Source: Elmis aenea (Eukaryota > Arthropoda > Insecta > Coleoptera > Elmidae). Taken from it: a stretch of 64,000 nt of DNA. The translations under genes were made by a program, and so were the position numbers. The notes under the pieces are model-generated. The model made no database searches and was not told the origin of the DNA. It saw only the letters and a program-made list of their open reading frames with translations. Location: positions 51,156,970 to 51,220,969 of the forward strand of contig OX393579.1 of NCBI GenBank assembly GCA_947652605.1, given 5' to 3'. Below are positions 11,438-22,655 of the stretch, one piece after another (within the stretch, counting starts at the first letter, position 1; each line of letters starts with the position of its first letter).

Positions 11438-12567
11438 CAACACTGTATTAGGTTAACAATGTTTTTTTAAAGGAAGTTACAAAATTATTTCTTTCTTTCA
11501 AACCCTCATTTTTATTTTGTTATGTACTTGACGAAGAAATTATTACTTAAATTATTTTGTTGTTTTTTTGCTGCTAAGGTTAATTTAGATTGACATTGTT
11601 CTTTAAGTAATTCAAATTACTATTATTTTTAATTGGTCTAACAATGTTATGTGGTCCGCGTATCATCAGGATGCTAATTTAACATACAGTTAGCGGCCTT
11701 CATAATATTTATATAATTTTTAGAGTCTATTTTTATCCATTGTTTGCGTGTTTGATAAACAAGTCTTAATTGACCGCTTGGTTCATTTTATTTCAATTCA
11801 GCAGTTGAGGTTGTTGATAAAACGCGATACATATTTTTATCGTTCAAATTACATCTGTATTACTTTTTTTTACATTTGTTTATATTTTTGTACATATCCG
11901 TTTTGTTTGCTTTGATTTATATACACGATTTATATGTATATGGCATGTAAATACGGCCGTGTTTGTTTTGGTTTTATTATTTTATTTGAAAATCGAGTGT
12001 TAGTAATTAACGCGTCGCTGTGATGGTTCAGAACTAGTTCCCTGTTTATTGACATGTTGTCGCTAATTAGGAATACAATTTCTAGTGTACTCCGTCGATA
12101 AGTATTCCTTAATTAAAAAGGTCGTTGAAACTACATTGCATCAATTTTTCAGCTGCAAGTAGTTTTATGTTTTGAAGCTTTTATCGTCTGGTACATGCAT
12201 AACTTCTTTAACGTCAATTTGTGTCTAGCAGAAGATTTTATTGGCGTTTCCTGTTGTTTATAGAATTATCTTTATGCGAGTTTTATAACGTTATTTAATT
12301 TACATTTCTGCTCTTAAATAACCTTGTTATATTTGCGTATGCAAACTGTAACGCACAGTCAAGTTAAATTTTGTAATGTAAGGTTGTAGTTTGCAATAAA
12401 ATTGAAGTTACTATGGGCGTCCGCAAAGGTGGGGGGGCAAACGGGACACTTGCCCCCCTGGTATCGATTAAAATATAGTACTTGTGAAAACAAATCAAAA
12501 AAATTTAAAAACTAAATTAAAATGTATATATCTTATTATTTATCTCCATAAAATGATCCATGTTTAG
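11438..12567. other. Unassigned sequence
   Basis: No exon was recognised. A G-rich/C-rich palindromic patch at about 12425-12465 (GGGGGGGCAAACGGG / TTGCCCCCC) may be a stray hAT terminus. Confidence 0.4.
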
Positions 12568-13570
12568 AGCGTGGCGGATTACCGAATAGGCGCACTAAAT
12601 GTGCGCCTAGGGCGCCAAATTGTTCTGGGTTGGATAAATAAATCAAACGAAAACGAACATTTATTAAAACAATTTTAGGCAATTAAAAATTAAGAAATTA
12701 CGTTCTGATACTTATGACAAGAATTTAACATAGTTTCCCACATATTTTTGGTTATTTTTTTCTACTGTAAAGTTAGTAAACATACATGAAAATCGTATCT
12801 TCGGAAAGGTGACGAGACATCATCTAATGATACACATTTCAGTGCTAAACAAAATTTCGTTATAAACACTCACTTGCGATAAACTTATATCTGAACTGAA
12901 TAATAGAAGTGCAATTTACAATGAAGTTTCAAAAGATTTTAATTTTTTTTAAATTTATCAATAAACGACGATGAATTTGATGAATGTGTAAAAAAAATTA
13001 ACTTTAAAATATGAAAAAGATATCGACATAACATATTTTAAAAATGAACTTCATCACCTCATTAGCTTTATTCGAGAAGAAAAAGTGTCGAATCTTGTTG
13101 AAATGTATAGGGTGTTAATTGCAGGACTGAAATCTACATTTCCCAACGTGGAGACTATCTTAAAGATTTTTTTAACGTTACCGAGTTGCAATGCAAGTGG
13201 CGAAAGACCATTTTCGGTATTAAAACGTCTGAAAAACTATTTGCGGAATTCTCTAAGTCATATGCATTTAAACGCATTATCAGTTGTGTTTATTGAAAAT
13301 AATGTTGTTTTTTTAGAATAGGAAGACGTTGTTAGTAAATTCTCAAAATTAAAAGCCAGGAAGGTTCCTGTTTCATACGTTTGTATATCTATAGTCTAAT
13401 TAATATGATATAGTTCCAGTAGTATTGTTAAGTTGAATTGTTTTTTATTAAAATTGAAAATAACATTGATCAGATCGTAAAGGGCAATATTTGTTACCGT
13501 TAAGTAAGGGGGGTAGGGGCCCCGAAATGAGATTGCGCCTAGGACCCCCAATTTAGTTAATCCGCCACTG
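12568..13570 (+). mobile_element. Relic hAT transposon, internally deleted
   Basis: The left end reads GTGGCGGATTACC and the right end is its inverse (GTTAATCCGCCACTG). Subterminal GCGCCTAGG blocks also pair. Between them lies a hAT C-terminal dimerisation domain (12990-13321). The element is only about 1 kb, against 3-4 kb for a full hAT, so most of the transposase is gone. No clean 8-bp target duplication is visible. Confidence 0.7.
12990..13321 (+). pseudogene. hAT transposase C-terminal dimerisation domain (fragment)
   Basis: The frame is open from about 12990 to a stop at 13319-13321, with no ATG that looks like a real start. The sequence includes NELHHLISFIREE, then PSCNASGERPFSVLKRLKNY and LRNSLSHMHLNALSV. 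The block S-A-GER-FS-LKR-K-YLR-S...-RL--L is the signature of the hAT-C domain of zinc-finger MYM/ZBED-type hAT transposases, which mediates transposase dimers. The DDE catalytic part and BED finger are absent, so this is a non-functional remnant. Confidence 0.8.
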
Positions 13571-13591
13571 GCCACTGGGTTTGACAAACTA

Positions 13592-13706
13592 GTTGTGTTT
13601 TTGCACCTGTAGGGTGTTATACTAAATAAAATTCACTAAATTTATTTAATTATATGTTAAATGGGGTCAACAATTTGGTAAATTTAATATGGCGATTCGC
13701 TAGTCC
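13592..13706 (+). repeat. Dispersed repeat shared with 16869-16970
   Basis: GTTGTGTTTTTGCACC, GGTGTTA, CAATTTGGTAAATTTAATAT and GGCGAT-TTCGC-AGTC occur in the same order inside the hAT element at 16085-17250. This stretch is therefore probably a remnant of a related hAT. Confidence 0.55.
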
Positions 13707-14113
13707 ATAATGATCGAAACCGAACATATCGCCGTTTACAATTTAGCGGGGGCCCAACGATTGCCAAAAAAACAGAAACAAAAATGTAAATGGACTTTAA
13801 AATTCATCCTAAACATTTTATATCTCACATTCATTACCAAAATTTGGTTTTATTTAAAGGAAAACTATACTGATTTACATATAAATACATACGAAGTATT
13901 TATAATCTGCATATTCGAATAATTGGGGCTGCGAACACAGTCCTTTTGACATTTGGCAATCGTTCCTCAGAGAAACCCCGCTCTGAGTTTTGTAAAAAAA
14001 AGTGGACTAAAAAGAAAACAGGTCCTTGACTTGGTGACTAAAAAAATGTATTTTGTCTAAGTAATATTGTACCTAAATGTTTGAAAGCAATAATGAAATC
14101 TACATGCAATGCC
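13707..14113. other. Unassigned sequence
   Basis: Contains a short inverted pair ACGATTGCCAAA (13757) / TTTGGCAATCGT (13951), possibly the continuation of the repeat before it. No gene was recognised. Confidence 0.35.
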
Positions 14114-14121
14114 GTATATGG

Positions 14122-14359
14122 CCAGACCTTATCATAGGGGGGGCAAGAGGGGCAGATGCCCCGGGCCTTAGTGGCCTCAATTTTTAACTTGGTCTGTTAG
14201 AAAAAAATACATAATATTTGTGTAGTTGAAATTAACAGTTTTATAACATATATCATTGAACGACCAGTAACATTTTATATTTTCCTTCATAGTTTTCAAT
14301 TTTGAAGAGCCTCAAAAACATCGTTTGCACCGGGCCTCGCATTTACTCTGAAAGGCTCT
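14122..14359. mobile_element. Short hAT-type MITE with 8-bp duplication GTATATGG
   Basis: GTATATGG occurs at 14114-14121 and again at 14360-14367, directly bounding a 238-bp unit. The unit carries typical GC-rich hAT subterminal motifs (GGGGGGGCAAGAGGGGC, CCCGGGCC, and inversely CGGGCCTCG). An 8-bp duplication is the hAT hallmark. The terminal inverted repeats themselves are short and imperfect. Confidence 0.55.
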
Positions 14360-14367
14360 GTATATGG

Positions 14368-15796
14368 CTGACACCATATGTTTTTTTGGGCGCCTTGTCA
14401 GACCTGCGTTTGAAGACCAAATAGAAGTTTTACTGTGGCCTGTGGGGAGGTTTTATGTCGAATTGGCTTGGCGATGAACGTGTTAAATAAAAAATATCCG
14501 TACACTTTTAAATGCTTTTTTTATTTGCACGGGATGTACTTCCTTCAAATCTAATCCATTCAGTGTTATTAAATCATTTTTTTATTATAATTTTTCGGGA
14601 CCTTTTTTTTCGTATTTTTCCTGCACTTTTTTTTACTAATCGTAACTCCCCTTTTCTGCCCCAAGTGTATTTTAAACATTATCAAATTCATGTGTATTTT
14701 CGACTCAAAATATTGTGAAATTAGCTTGCAAATATAGGTAACTTTCTTGATGTCAAATAGAGATAACAGTACGAGTTTTGCGTGCAACCTTTTCAAATAT
14801 TCAATTTACTCATTTACTTAAATAAAAATGGTCTTGGTATATTTTCAGTTACAACTGTCTGTCCTAATAACCTTTTAAACTTTTACTGCTCACAGCTATC
14901 ATAAAAATGCCCAGCAAATTCAAAATTAACAATTGAAACCTCCATAAAACCTTTTTCAAAAAAGCCTTGACTTCTTAGAAAACGATGAAAGCTCCAAAAA
15001 AAACTCGACCGCGAAAATGGAATTTCTGATAATTTTGAATAGCAAATGTGCCTCGGTCACCCTTTTATTTTTAACCTCCCCATTGCTGGCTGCTATTTTA
15101 AAACTTCATTTTCTGGTGGCTTAAGATCGAACGAGCTTGTCAATCAAGCTTTGGCGAATTCGACACGGACTTCTCAGAATGGTATGATTGGATTGAATAT
15201 TGCATGGTACTCCAAAGATTTCGTTGCAATGTGCACTTGCATGCGGCTTTAAATTATTTTATAATCGATACTTATTCACCAAACCGGTTTCCGCAATCGC
15301 CATTATTTTTTATTGTTCCAATTTCGAACCACGATCGACTTGATTCCATTATGTTAAATAATCTAGAAGCATTAAGAATAACAATGGTAGTCGTTTTTTC
15401 GCAAAACTGCATTTTTAAAATGCTATTTTATGGTGCACAAGTCTGTAATTGTTTTAAATCGTGATCATTGAGTTAAATATTGGAGGAAGGTTGCCAATAT
15501 TGTAGCGTTTTTCGTGTTTTCCTTGTGACTTGTACAAATTTTGATTGTACCACACTTTTTTGTTAATTTAACCCTCATGTCAATAACCGAAATTCACAAT
15601 GTTTAGTGACCGGGTAACCACCTAGAGAATTTTTATAATAAACTTACGCTATAAGTTTTGTATGTTTTTGTCAACAGAATGACAGATTGGTTAAATCATT
15701 CAGTTTTAAATTTCAAATTCTAAAACCCTAACTAAAGTACCAAACATTTTATTTACGATTAAATGAGGTAATAAACAAACCAGATATTTTGTTATT
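14368..15796. other. Unassigned sequence
   Basis: No transposon or exon was recognised. The 15040-15340 patch is less A+T-rich and has two open frames of 68 and 86 codons that match nothing I know. Confidence 0.4.
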
Positions 15797-17805
15797 TTAT
15801 TTAGTCATGAGTACTTCTACTGTTAGGTGTAGGACTGTTGAGTTGTGTTGCGCAGACTTTTTTTTCATGTTTTCTGTCTTTTGCTAGCTTTTTTATGTCT
15901 TTCCATTTGATGTTTCTATCCGTTGCTGCTTTTGAACTTCGTCTTGCCAGGTTTTTCTCGGTCTACATCTTTTGTTTTTTCCCTGTGATCTGGCTTCATA
16001 GGCTTTTCTGGTTAACCTTTCTTCTGTCATCCTATTAATGTGACCCAACCATCCCAGCTGTCTTTCTTGTATTTGTGTTTCAAGCAGGGACTGAGAACGG
16101 AACGGAAACGAAAACGTTAAACGAAATTAACCGTAATTTTTTTAAGAACGAAAACGAAACCAAAAACGAAACAAATATTTTCCAAAACCGGTTTAAACCG
16201 GTTTTAACCGGTTTTGTCGCTATTTCAATTTTATTTGTTAAACACAAACGCGAATTTACCTTCTGTGCTGGGGAGACTCCACGAGGCAGTAAAAAATCTC
16301 ACTTGAAATAAGTGAGCTTCACTTTTATCCATATATTTACGTGAATATGTATTAACAACTTTATTGTTTATACTTGCAATTTTGTGTAACACAATTAACG
16401 GTACAGATATGCTTTATTTCTAATTTGTTTTTTAGATCATCAATATAGAATATACACTTGATTGGATATATATTATCAATGTGTAGGTATGTTTTATTTG
16501 CGTTTAGACATAATAATAGTAAAATTTATTGTTACTTCGAAAAGGACTAATGTAAAAGAAGAGTTATTGGAAGATGTGTTGCTAGTAAGATTTAACGGAA
16601 TGTGAAAATGTATATTGTATGGTATGTACAAACTATAAAGTTAAAGTATATTTCAAGTTAATATAAGTTTTTATTTAATATCTTTTTTATTTATAACATT
16701 TAGTAAATTATCCACTTGAATTCATACTTTTGTCTATTTAAATAATTACAGCAGGATCTTATTTAATTCAAATGCATAGATTTTTAGTACTAAAACTAAT
16801 TTAAAACATCTCTTGCTATATTTTCATATTTTTAGATAAAGATCGTGTGTCTAATTCAACCTAATCACGTTGTGTTTTTGCACCTTACGGGTGTTAAACT
16901 TAATAAAATGGTTAAATGTTAATGTGTTTAACGATTTGGTAAACTTAATATGGCGATGGTTCGCCAGTCTAAAATATGCTGTCCGTGAGCATCAAACCCC
17001 ATCGTCATCGTTTATATTTTAGTTGAGACGCAAATATTGTTATCGTATTTATAGAGGGTTGTAGTGACTTGAAAAAAAATTTATTCTTGTCGACCAAAAA
17101 AATATTGTAAAACCGGTTTTAACCGTTATTATTTCGGTTCACGAAAACGAAAAATGAATTTTTTCGGTTAGAACGAAAAGAACGAAAACGATATATTTCG
17201 TTTTCGTTCCGAACAGAAACGAACGGATTTTTTTTCGTTTTTAGTCTCTGGTTTCAAGTGATTTTATCTTTAATTGTTCTCTATATGTTTCACTTCTTAT
17301 TTTATCTATTTTGTTTTTTCCTTTGATTTTTCTCAAAACCCCCATTTTCGCTGCATTCACTCGGCTACTATTTTTATTTGTGAGTGTTCACGTTTCACTT
17401 CCGTATAAAAGTGCCGGAGTTAATACCTTTTTGACCACTTCGACTTTTGTTCGTTTTGGGATCTATTTCCAAAAAATTTTGTTCTTAAACTATTAAATAT
17501 TCTTCCCACATTTCCTGTCCTTTCGCTTATATTCTTGTCCATTCCTCGATATTTCTCTATGATCACTCCTAAATATTTAAAGCTTACCTACTACCTGTTC
17601 CAACCTTAGCCCATTTAAAGTAATGTTATGTTGTAGCGATCATAGTTTTAGTTGTTTCTGTATTTACTCTCATATTGAAGTTTTCCAAGTCCTGGTTTAG
17701 AGTTTCTAGATTATGTGGTAGATTCTTTTCTGTTTCCGCGACTAAGACTATGTCGTTTGCGAACATTAGCTCAGTTATGTTTATTTTTTCGATGTCAAAA
17801 CATTT
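15797..17805 (-). pseudogene. Non-LTR retrotransposon, C-terminal RT to 3' end, split by a hAT insertion
   Basis: The minus strand from about 17770 gives FANDIVLVAETEKNLPHN (the FADD catalytic box, first D changed to N), LENFNMRVNTETTKTM, FKYLGV-like remains, LTPALLYGSET, SSRVNAAKMGVLRKIKGKNK and REQLKIKSLE. A 1,166-bp hAT then interrupts (16085-17250). Coding resumes at 16076 with QERQLGWLGHINRM and RGRPRKTWQDEV-like sequence and the 3' end near 15797. The same family has a 3' copy at 44245-44700. Frameshifts make it dead. The 5' half is missing. Confidence 0.8.
16085..17250. mobile_element. hAT element (non-autonomous), 8-bp duplication GTTTCAAG
   Basis: GTTTCAAG is found at 16077-16084 and 17251-17258, exactly flanking CAGGGACTGAGAACG... 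and ...TTTTTAGTCTCTG. The ends are inverted repeats of hAT type (CAGRGACT). Subterminal sequence is rich in GAACGAAAACG on the left and its inverse on the right, and ACCGGTTTTAACCGG repeats occur near both ends. These are plausible transposase-binding clusters. Removing the element rejoins a retrotransposon reading frame, which confirms the borders. No transposase is encoded. Confidence 0.9.
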
Positions 17806-18207
17806 TTGGTTCCAGGACGAAAAAAAAAACCATATAAAAGCATATTTCGCTATGAAAAAGGTAATATCGCGACGATCTGGGAGGTTTTTTTAAGAAAAAA
17901 ATCACTAAAACTTCGCCAAAAGAGCTTAGGTGGATACCCGGGTACCTTGTTATTGACATAAGGCTTAACCAACCCTTTATCTTTATCAGATTCTGTTATT
18001 CCCATGTTCTCTCTAATAAATCAACACACTGTATATTTTCTTTGTTGTGGACTTCAACATTAAACTCTTATAAACGGTTTCATTTAAAAATTAAGAAGTA
18101 ATTATAGTGATTTCCTGTATATTTATACATCTTCCTTGTTATTAGACAAATTATTATGTCTCTAACAATAAAAGCAAGAAATATTAACAGTTTTTTTTTA
18201 ATTCCAG
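17806..18207. other. Intron sequence upstream of exon
   Basis: No element was recognised. The last 20 bases are a pyrimidine tract and acceptor (TTTTTTTTTAATTCCAG) for the exon that follows. Confidence 0.5.
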
Positions 18208-18256
18208 GTGAGCTATTTCCGTCTTCTTACGTTTTGATGTCTCGCCGCCCAGAAAG
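18208..18256 (+). CDS. 49-bp internal exon of an unidentified host gene
   Basis: A strong acceptor (TTTTTTTTTAATTCCAG) precedes it, and a donor (AAAG|gtttgt) follows at 18257. Only one of three frames is open: two bases, then ELFPSSYVLMSRRPE, then two bases (AG). The exon is clearly less A+T-rich than the DNA around it. The last two bases join in frame with the exon at 50527 (AG+G gives Arg). L-F-P-S-S-Y-V resembles the closing strand of SH3 domains (usually GLFPSNYV), so an SH3 protein is possible, but this is weak. I do not recognise the gene. A micro-exon this short could also be a false call. Confidence 0.55.
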
Positions 18257-18351
18257 GTTTGTTTAAGATTTTTTTTTTGTGGCTGATGAAACCGTTTAAC
18301 TATTTTTTAACACAGCATTTTAAAGCTAATTGCAGATATTAGAGCAAGGTT

Positions 18352-18403
18352 GCCTAAATTGTACCATCACGGGAGACGATACAATTTAGACAACCCTTAT
18401 TAT
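18352..18403. repeat. Short hairpin (palindrome of about 52 bp)
   Basis: AAGGTTGCCTAAATTGTACC pairs with a downstream TACAATTTAGACAACCCTT, leaving a loop of about 13 bp. It lies about 100 bp downstream of the exon, in the intron. It could be a tiny MITE or a structured intronic element. Confidence 0.5.
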
Positions 18404-19304
18404 TTATTTTTAAAAACTTCACTTTGTAATTAATTTTTTATGGCCCACAGCAATCTAATTTCTCAAACGTTTAGATTACGCTAAAAACATATTTATTACG
18501 TAGATCCTGGAAACTTAACTTTTTCAGCTGATTAAAATCCAATAGCAAAATGCTGATTGTTTAATGGGTAGACTTATCTTGGTTGTAAAACTTAAAAATT
18601 ACATTTTAATTCACTTCTGAATAATTTAGAAATAAAAACCTCGTATTTATTTAAGAGATATCTGAAGTGGCGATAAACTGTTTAACCAATATGTTTTTTT
18701 ACATAAAGATTAATGATACAGGCGACAGATTGTGTTTGAAACGCGTGGGTATTTATGTTTTAAGTAAAACTTTCATTTGCTGAGCGATTTTATAGTAGCA
18801 CCATAAAAGGAAAGAATTTGTTTCAATGTTGAACATTAAGTTCTATTCTAGATTGTACTCGATAAAAATTTATTTAATCGGACTATTGGTCTTATGTAAC
18901 TTTTTAAACATTTTTCTACATTTATACTGGGTCCCAGTTTGGTATTTGCAGCCCTATAAGTACTAAACCATTTAAATTAAGGATAAAGAAAATTGGTAAT
19001 CTTATATTATAAACAATTTAACATCTTTTGACATTACTGCGACTCTTCATTTGTTTTTCTGCCCTGTCGCCATCTTGAATATTTTTAAGTAGTACCATGG
19101 GTCATGCAGGGTATCATTTTAAAGAGAATTTCATTCTTACACCAGTGCAAAAATCTTATTATGTTGCATAGGAAAAGTGAGAAAATAAACTGCAAAATGT
19201 CATAAGACGGCTCTTTAGGTAAAATGGCTATTTATTTGCTTCCAAACTTTTGTTTTATTGTTACATTAGGAAATTTTTGGAAAACACTTAAAAAACTCGC
19301 ATTG
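18404..19304. other. Unassigned intron sequence
   Basis: No exon, element end or RNA gene was recognised. Confidence 0.4.
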
Positions 19305-19475
19305 CAAGGGTAAACACCTTAAGAATCCAGTACTAAATGGGATTGGGAGGGCGATGCATAGCTACCTAAGCTCACGTTAGCGCATGCGTATAAAAATACA
19401 AGTGCTAGTACATGCCCTCGTTCATGTACTGTTTTGACCGTACATTGACGAGTTCATGTATTAATTTTGTAACAG
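19305..19475 (+). repeat. Dispersed repeat, second copy of the 9437-9610 block
   Basis: CCAGTACTAAATGGGATTGG, GCGATGCATAGCTACC, CGCATGCG and GTACTGTTTTGACCGTACA occur in the same order and orientation as at 9450-9590. It stops at about 19475, directly beside a piggyBac relic. Confidence 0.7.
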
Positions 19476-19479
19476 ATTC

Positions 19480-19938
19480 TTTGAGATTCTAAATAACTTT
19501 TTCTTATGAATTTGTTGTGAGCTTGAATGGCTGTAGGCTGCTGAACGTTTGTAGTTGTTTTTTGTTCGCGACTCCAACGCTGGACTTTCACCGTTGGCTT
19601 TACTTTATCAAAATTGGTTGCTAGTGTTACTGAATTGTTATCATTCCATCTTATTATTAGAATTTCACATTTTTTTATCGAATTGATAGTCTATAAATCC
19701 TCTAGCTTGTTTTTGCATTTCTTTAGGTGTTATAAGAGTACATTTTGCAAATCTATTATCCCTTATTGTTCTCCCTTAGATATATTTAGATAGAGTTGGT
19801 CATCATTTATAATTCTATACCTTCTTCGTCGGTTAGTTCATCTACTTCTGACGGTAAAGCAACAATGTCACATTCTATTTCTTCAGAGATAAGATATTCA
19901 AATGCTTCTTCGACAGTTTTGAATATATTTTTATCCAT
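19480..19938 (-). pseudogene. piggyBac transposase remnant with central deletion
   Basis: An ATG at 19938 opens a 43-codon frame. It starts MDKNIFKTVEEAFEYL and is acidic, including LPSEVDELTDEEG, like the acidic N-terminus of piggyBac transposases (DEE-rich, before the DDD domain). After stops and frameshifts, about 19660-19500 reads IIRWNDNNSVTLATNFD, VQRWSREQK and QPTAIQAHNKF. This matches the late catalytic region (RW-DN--V-L-SN...V-RWS---K...QP--I--YNK-MGGVD). Everything between these segments, including the catalytic aspartates, is gone. Confidence 0.7.
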
Positions 19939-20460
19939 ATTTTCTATGGGTTGAAAAGTACGATGCAAGATCAAAATATACATGTAAGCACTATGTCATT
20001 CAAATATTTTAGCACACACATGTACACTACAATAAAAGTGTCCTCAAAAGATAAAGCTCTAATTTAAAAAGATGTCACAAACGCCCAGCGTCCTCATTTG
20101 AGGACAGGGAGATTAGAGGGTGTATAATTTAAAAGCAATATGAACAGACTATGCAAAATGTGTCTTAATATAATTTAGTATCGTTTTTGATTATAACTAA
20201 CTATAACAAAAATAATCACTTACTTGAAGTTTTGAGACTCGAAAAAGAAAAACGTAACGAACGGTATCTGACTACTTAAAATCGGTCTGATTCGAACCAG
20301 TGCTGCTCAACAAGTATTCAAACTAAATGTATGATTACCTGTCATCGTTGGTACTCCATTTAACGAATACAATGAAAAGTAATAGAAATTACGAAGACAG
20401 AAAAAAGTTTTGGAGCAAATATACGCTTGTCCTCAAAAGAGAACGCTGGGCCTTAATGGG
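19480..20460 (-). mobile_element. Deleted piggyBac-like transposon
   Basis: The right boundary reads ...GGCCTTAATGGG followed by TTAA (20459-20462), the piggyBac target. Just inside is CCCAGCG, which recurs near 20083. On the minus strand lie the transposase N-terminus (19938-19807) and then a C-terminal piece (about 19690-19480), with the catalytic centre deleted. The left (3') end is missing where the dispersed repeat at 19305-19475 abuts. Confidence 0.65.
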
Positions 20461-20464
20461 TTAA

Positions 20465-21373
20465 TGTGTATTATTCGATTAAATTATAGTTTGATAATTT
20501 ATGCAAAATTCATTAATACTGTTCGCCAATCGGGCGTGTAATAAGTGGAAATGATAATGTTTACAATAATTCGCGTTTTCCTATTACCGTTTAATTTATT
20601 GCAACAGTTCACACAATTAAATACAACAGTTCGATTAAAATTCTAACGTTTTATTGCCCCAATGAATCATGAGGAAAGCCCTCCACAACTTTACAGGACT
20701 TTATAGCAAAGGAAACACTCATATAAAAAGATTTACGGCACGAAAATAACCCAATGTAATGTCTTTTAATTTAACATGTCGACATTATTCTTCTCCGCGA
20801 AAGTTATGGCCGCTAGTAAAAACATGTCCTCCTATATATGCGTAACGTTTGTCTACTTTTTCATGTTGATAATGCCTTGCGTTTAATTTATTTTACGGCA
20901 ATACTTCAATATTTTAAGTCGGTTCGTCTCGGCGGTCAACTAATTTGGGCTGTTTAAGCCGGCTATGCTGCACAAGCTAACGAACTTAATTTGCTGTAAA
21001 TCTTCACGACTCAGATAAGTTTATTAGCATATCTGGCTTGCAACAAACTTAAGAGGATACTGCACGTAAATCATTACAAGCTTTTAAGAGCATATGAAAT
21101 AATCAACGACATACTTTTAAAATTTAATTCGTGCCGACGTCAATAACTGATGTTCCTTAGTATTCGTTCGAAACTGTTAAAAGGTCTGTGTTTTATTCCT
21201 TGGCCTGTGCCACACGTTGTAAGGAGACGTATGTGTATACTTGCCTCGTACTTCTTAGTGTCTTAACTTTGAAATGAATTTCGTTTTTAAAAAAAAAATT
21301 ATATTGGTCGTTTTACAGAATGCGCAAGCGTTAAGCGCCTGCCAAAGAATCTTTGCTGTATGATTTCTGCTTA
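20465..21373. other. Repeat-free, relatively GC-rich intronic patch
   Basis: No element or exon was recognised. Especially 20880-21250, with short homopolymers and balanced base content, differs from the transposon-derived DNA around it. It is a candidate regulatory or conserved noncoding region. Confidence 0.35.
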
Positions 21374-21375
21374 TA

Positions 21376-22653
21376 CAGGGTTAGCCAATAGGTATGACGG
21401 GATTTAAGTAGGCTATAGAAAAAAAACAGACAACACTGAAACTTTGAGAGCCTTTGCAATTTATGAAGCTATGGCGCATTTTCCTTTAAACCAACGAATT
21501 TTCGCTGTACAGACGCTTTTCGAAACTCGTAGCATTGTAGAAACGCAAAGAATGTTTCGGCATTAATTCCTAGTTCCAAGACACGGAAAAATACCCACAG
21601 ACGGGAACTCTTTCAAGATGAATACGACTTTCGTGCTCGTGGAAGTGTTGTTTCAAAATTTTCGGGTGCTACTCGTTCAGTTCGTTCTCTTGAGAACATT
21701 GAACGTGCAAGAATTGCTGTCGAACAGAGTCAGACCCGTTCAGCTAAAAGACATTATCAAGCTTTGAACATCTCGAATACATCGTTCCGGCGAATCTTGA
21801 AACACGATCATCACTCGCCCAAGATTCAAATTGTTCAGAAACTATAAGCCCAGGATAAGAGAGCACGTGCACAATTTTGTGAACATTTTCTAGGAATTTT
21901 CAATGCCAATGAAGATCTACTGAATGAACTTATGATGACCGATGAGGCCCATTTTCATTTGGATGGATACGTTAGTAAACAAAACTTCAGATACTGGGCT
22001 CCGCAAAATCCTTTGAGTTTGCCTGAAAAACCTCTACACAGTCCCAAAGTTAGCGTTTGGTGTGGAGTCACCACATCAGCTCCTTACTTTTTGAACTGGA
22101 TAATCAGGCTGTAACGGTTACCTCTGATCGGTACGTGGATATGCTGTAAAACCTCTTCTTGCCTGAAGTAAGAAGTCTCGGTTTAAACAATGTAATGTTC
22201 CAACAGGACGGTACTACGGCCCATACAGCTCTTCAGTCGATTAACACTGTGCGAGAATTTTTTCCGGGAAGAGTTATCTCAGTATTCGGTGACATTCAAA
22301 GGCCTGCAAGATCACCTGACCTGAGTGCCCTGACTTTTATTTATGGGACTGTCTCGTCTAGAGTGTACAGGGATAAACCACGCACACTTCAAGAACTGAA
22401 TCTTGCAATTGAACGTGAAGTAAGGGACATCAATCGCGATGTATTGCAGTGTGTGATGTTGAATTTTGTTACGAGATTACGTCTATGTATTAATTCTCAT
22501 GGAAATCATTTGAACGAAGTTTTTTTAAACACTAGGTGTATGTAGTAAAATTGTCTAATTTAAGCAATTAAATTTAGTTTTTGAACATGTGATTGGTTTT
22601 TGTTTATTTTTTATCGCCTACTAAAACCCCGTCATAACTATTGGCTTACCCTG
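21376..22653 (+). mobile_element. Tc1/mariner-superfamily transposon with both ends (1,278 bp)
   Basis: TA (21374-21375 and 22654-22655) flanks inverted ends: left CAGGGTTAGCCAATAGGTAT, then GACGGG-TTTAAGTAGGC; right is the inverse (GCCTACTAAAACCCCGTCAT...). The imperfect TIRs are about 40 bp. The size is typical of a complete mariner-type element. It carries a damaged transposase gene on the plus strand. The CAGGGT ends resemble those of the many non-coding foldbacks in the window. Confidence 0.9.
21471..22545 (+). pseudogene. Mariner/Tc1-type transposase, inactivated
   Basis: The first ATG is at 21471 (MAHFPLNQRIFAVQTLFETR, a helix-turn-helix start). A stop follows in the MFRH* region, and a second stop comes after KIQIVQKL. 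The DNA-binding linker (RSVRSLENIERARIAVEQSQ, FRRILKHDHH) and catalytic core follow. MMTDEAHFHLDGYVSKQNFR holds the first Asp and MFQQDGTTAHTA the second, with the third expected 42 residues later (a DD41D-like spacing). There the frame reads SALTF instead of -PLDF, because a one-base deletion and a compensating deletion shift five codons. The C-terminus (HGNHLNEVFLN) is intact. Dead copy. Confidence 0.9.
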
Positions 22654-22655
22654 TA

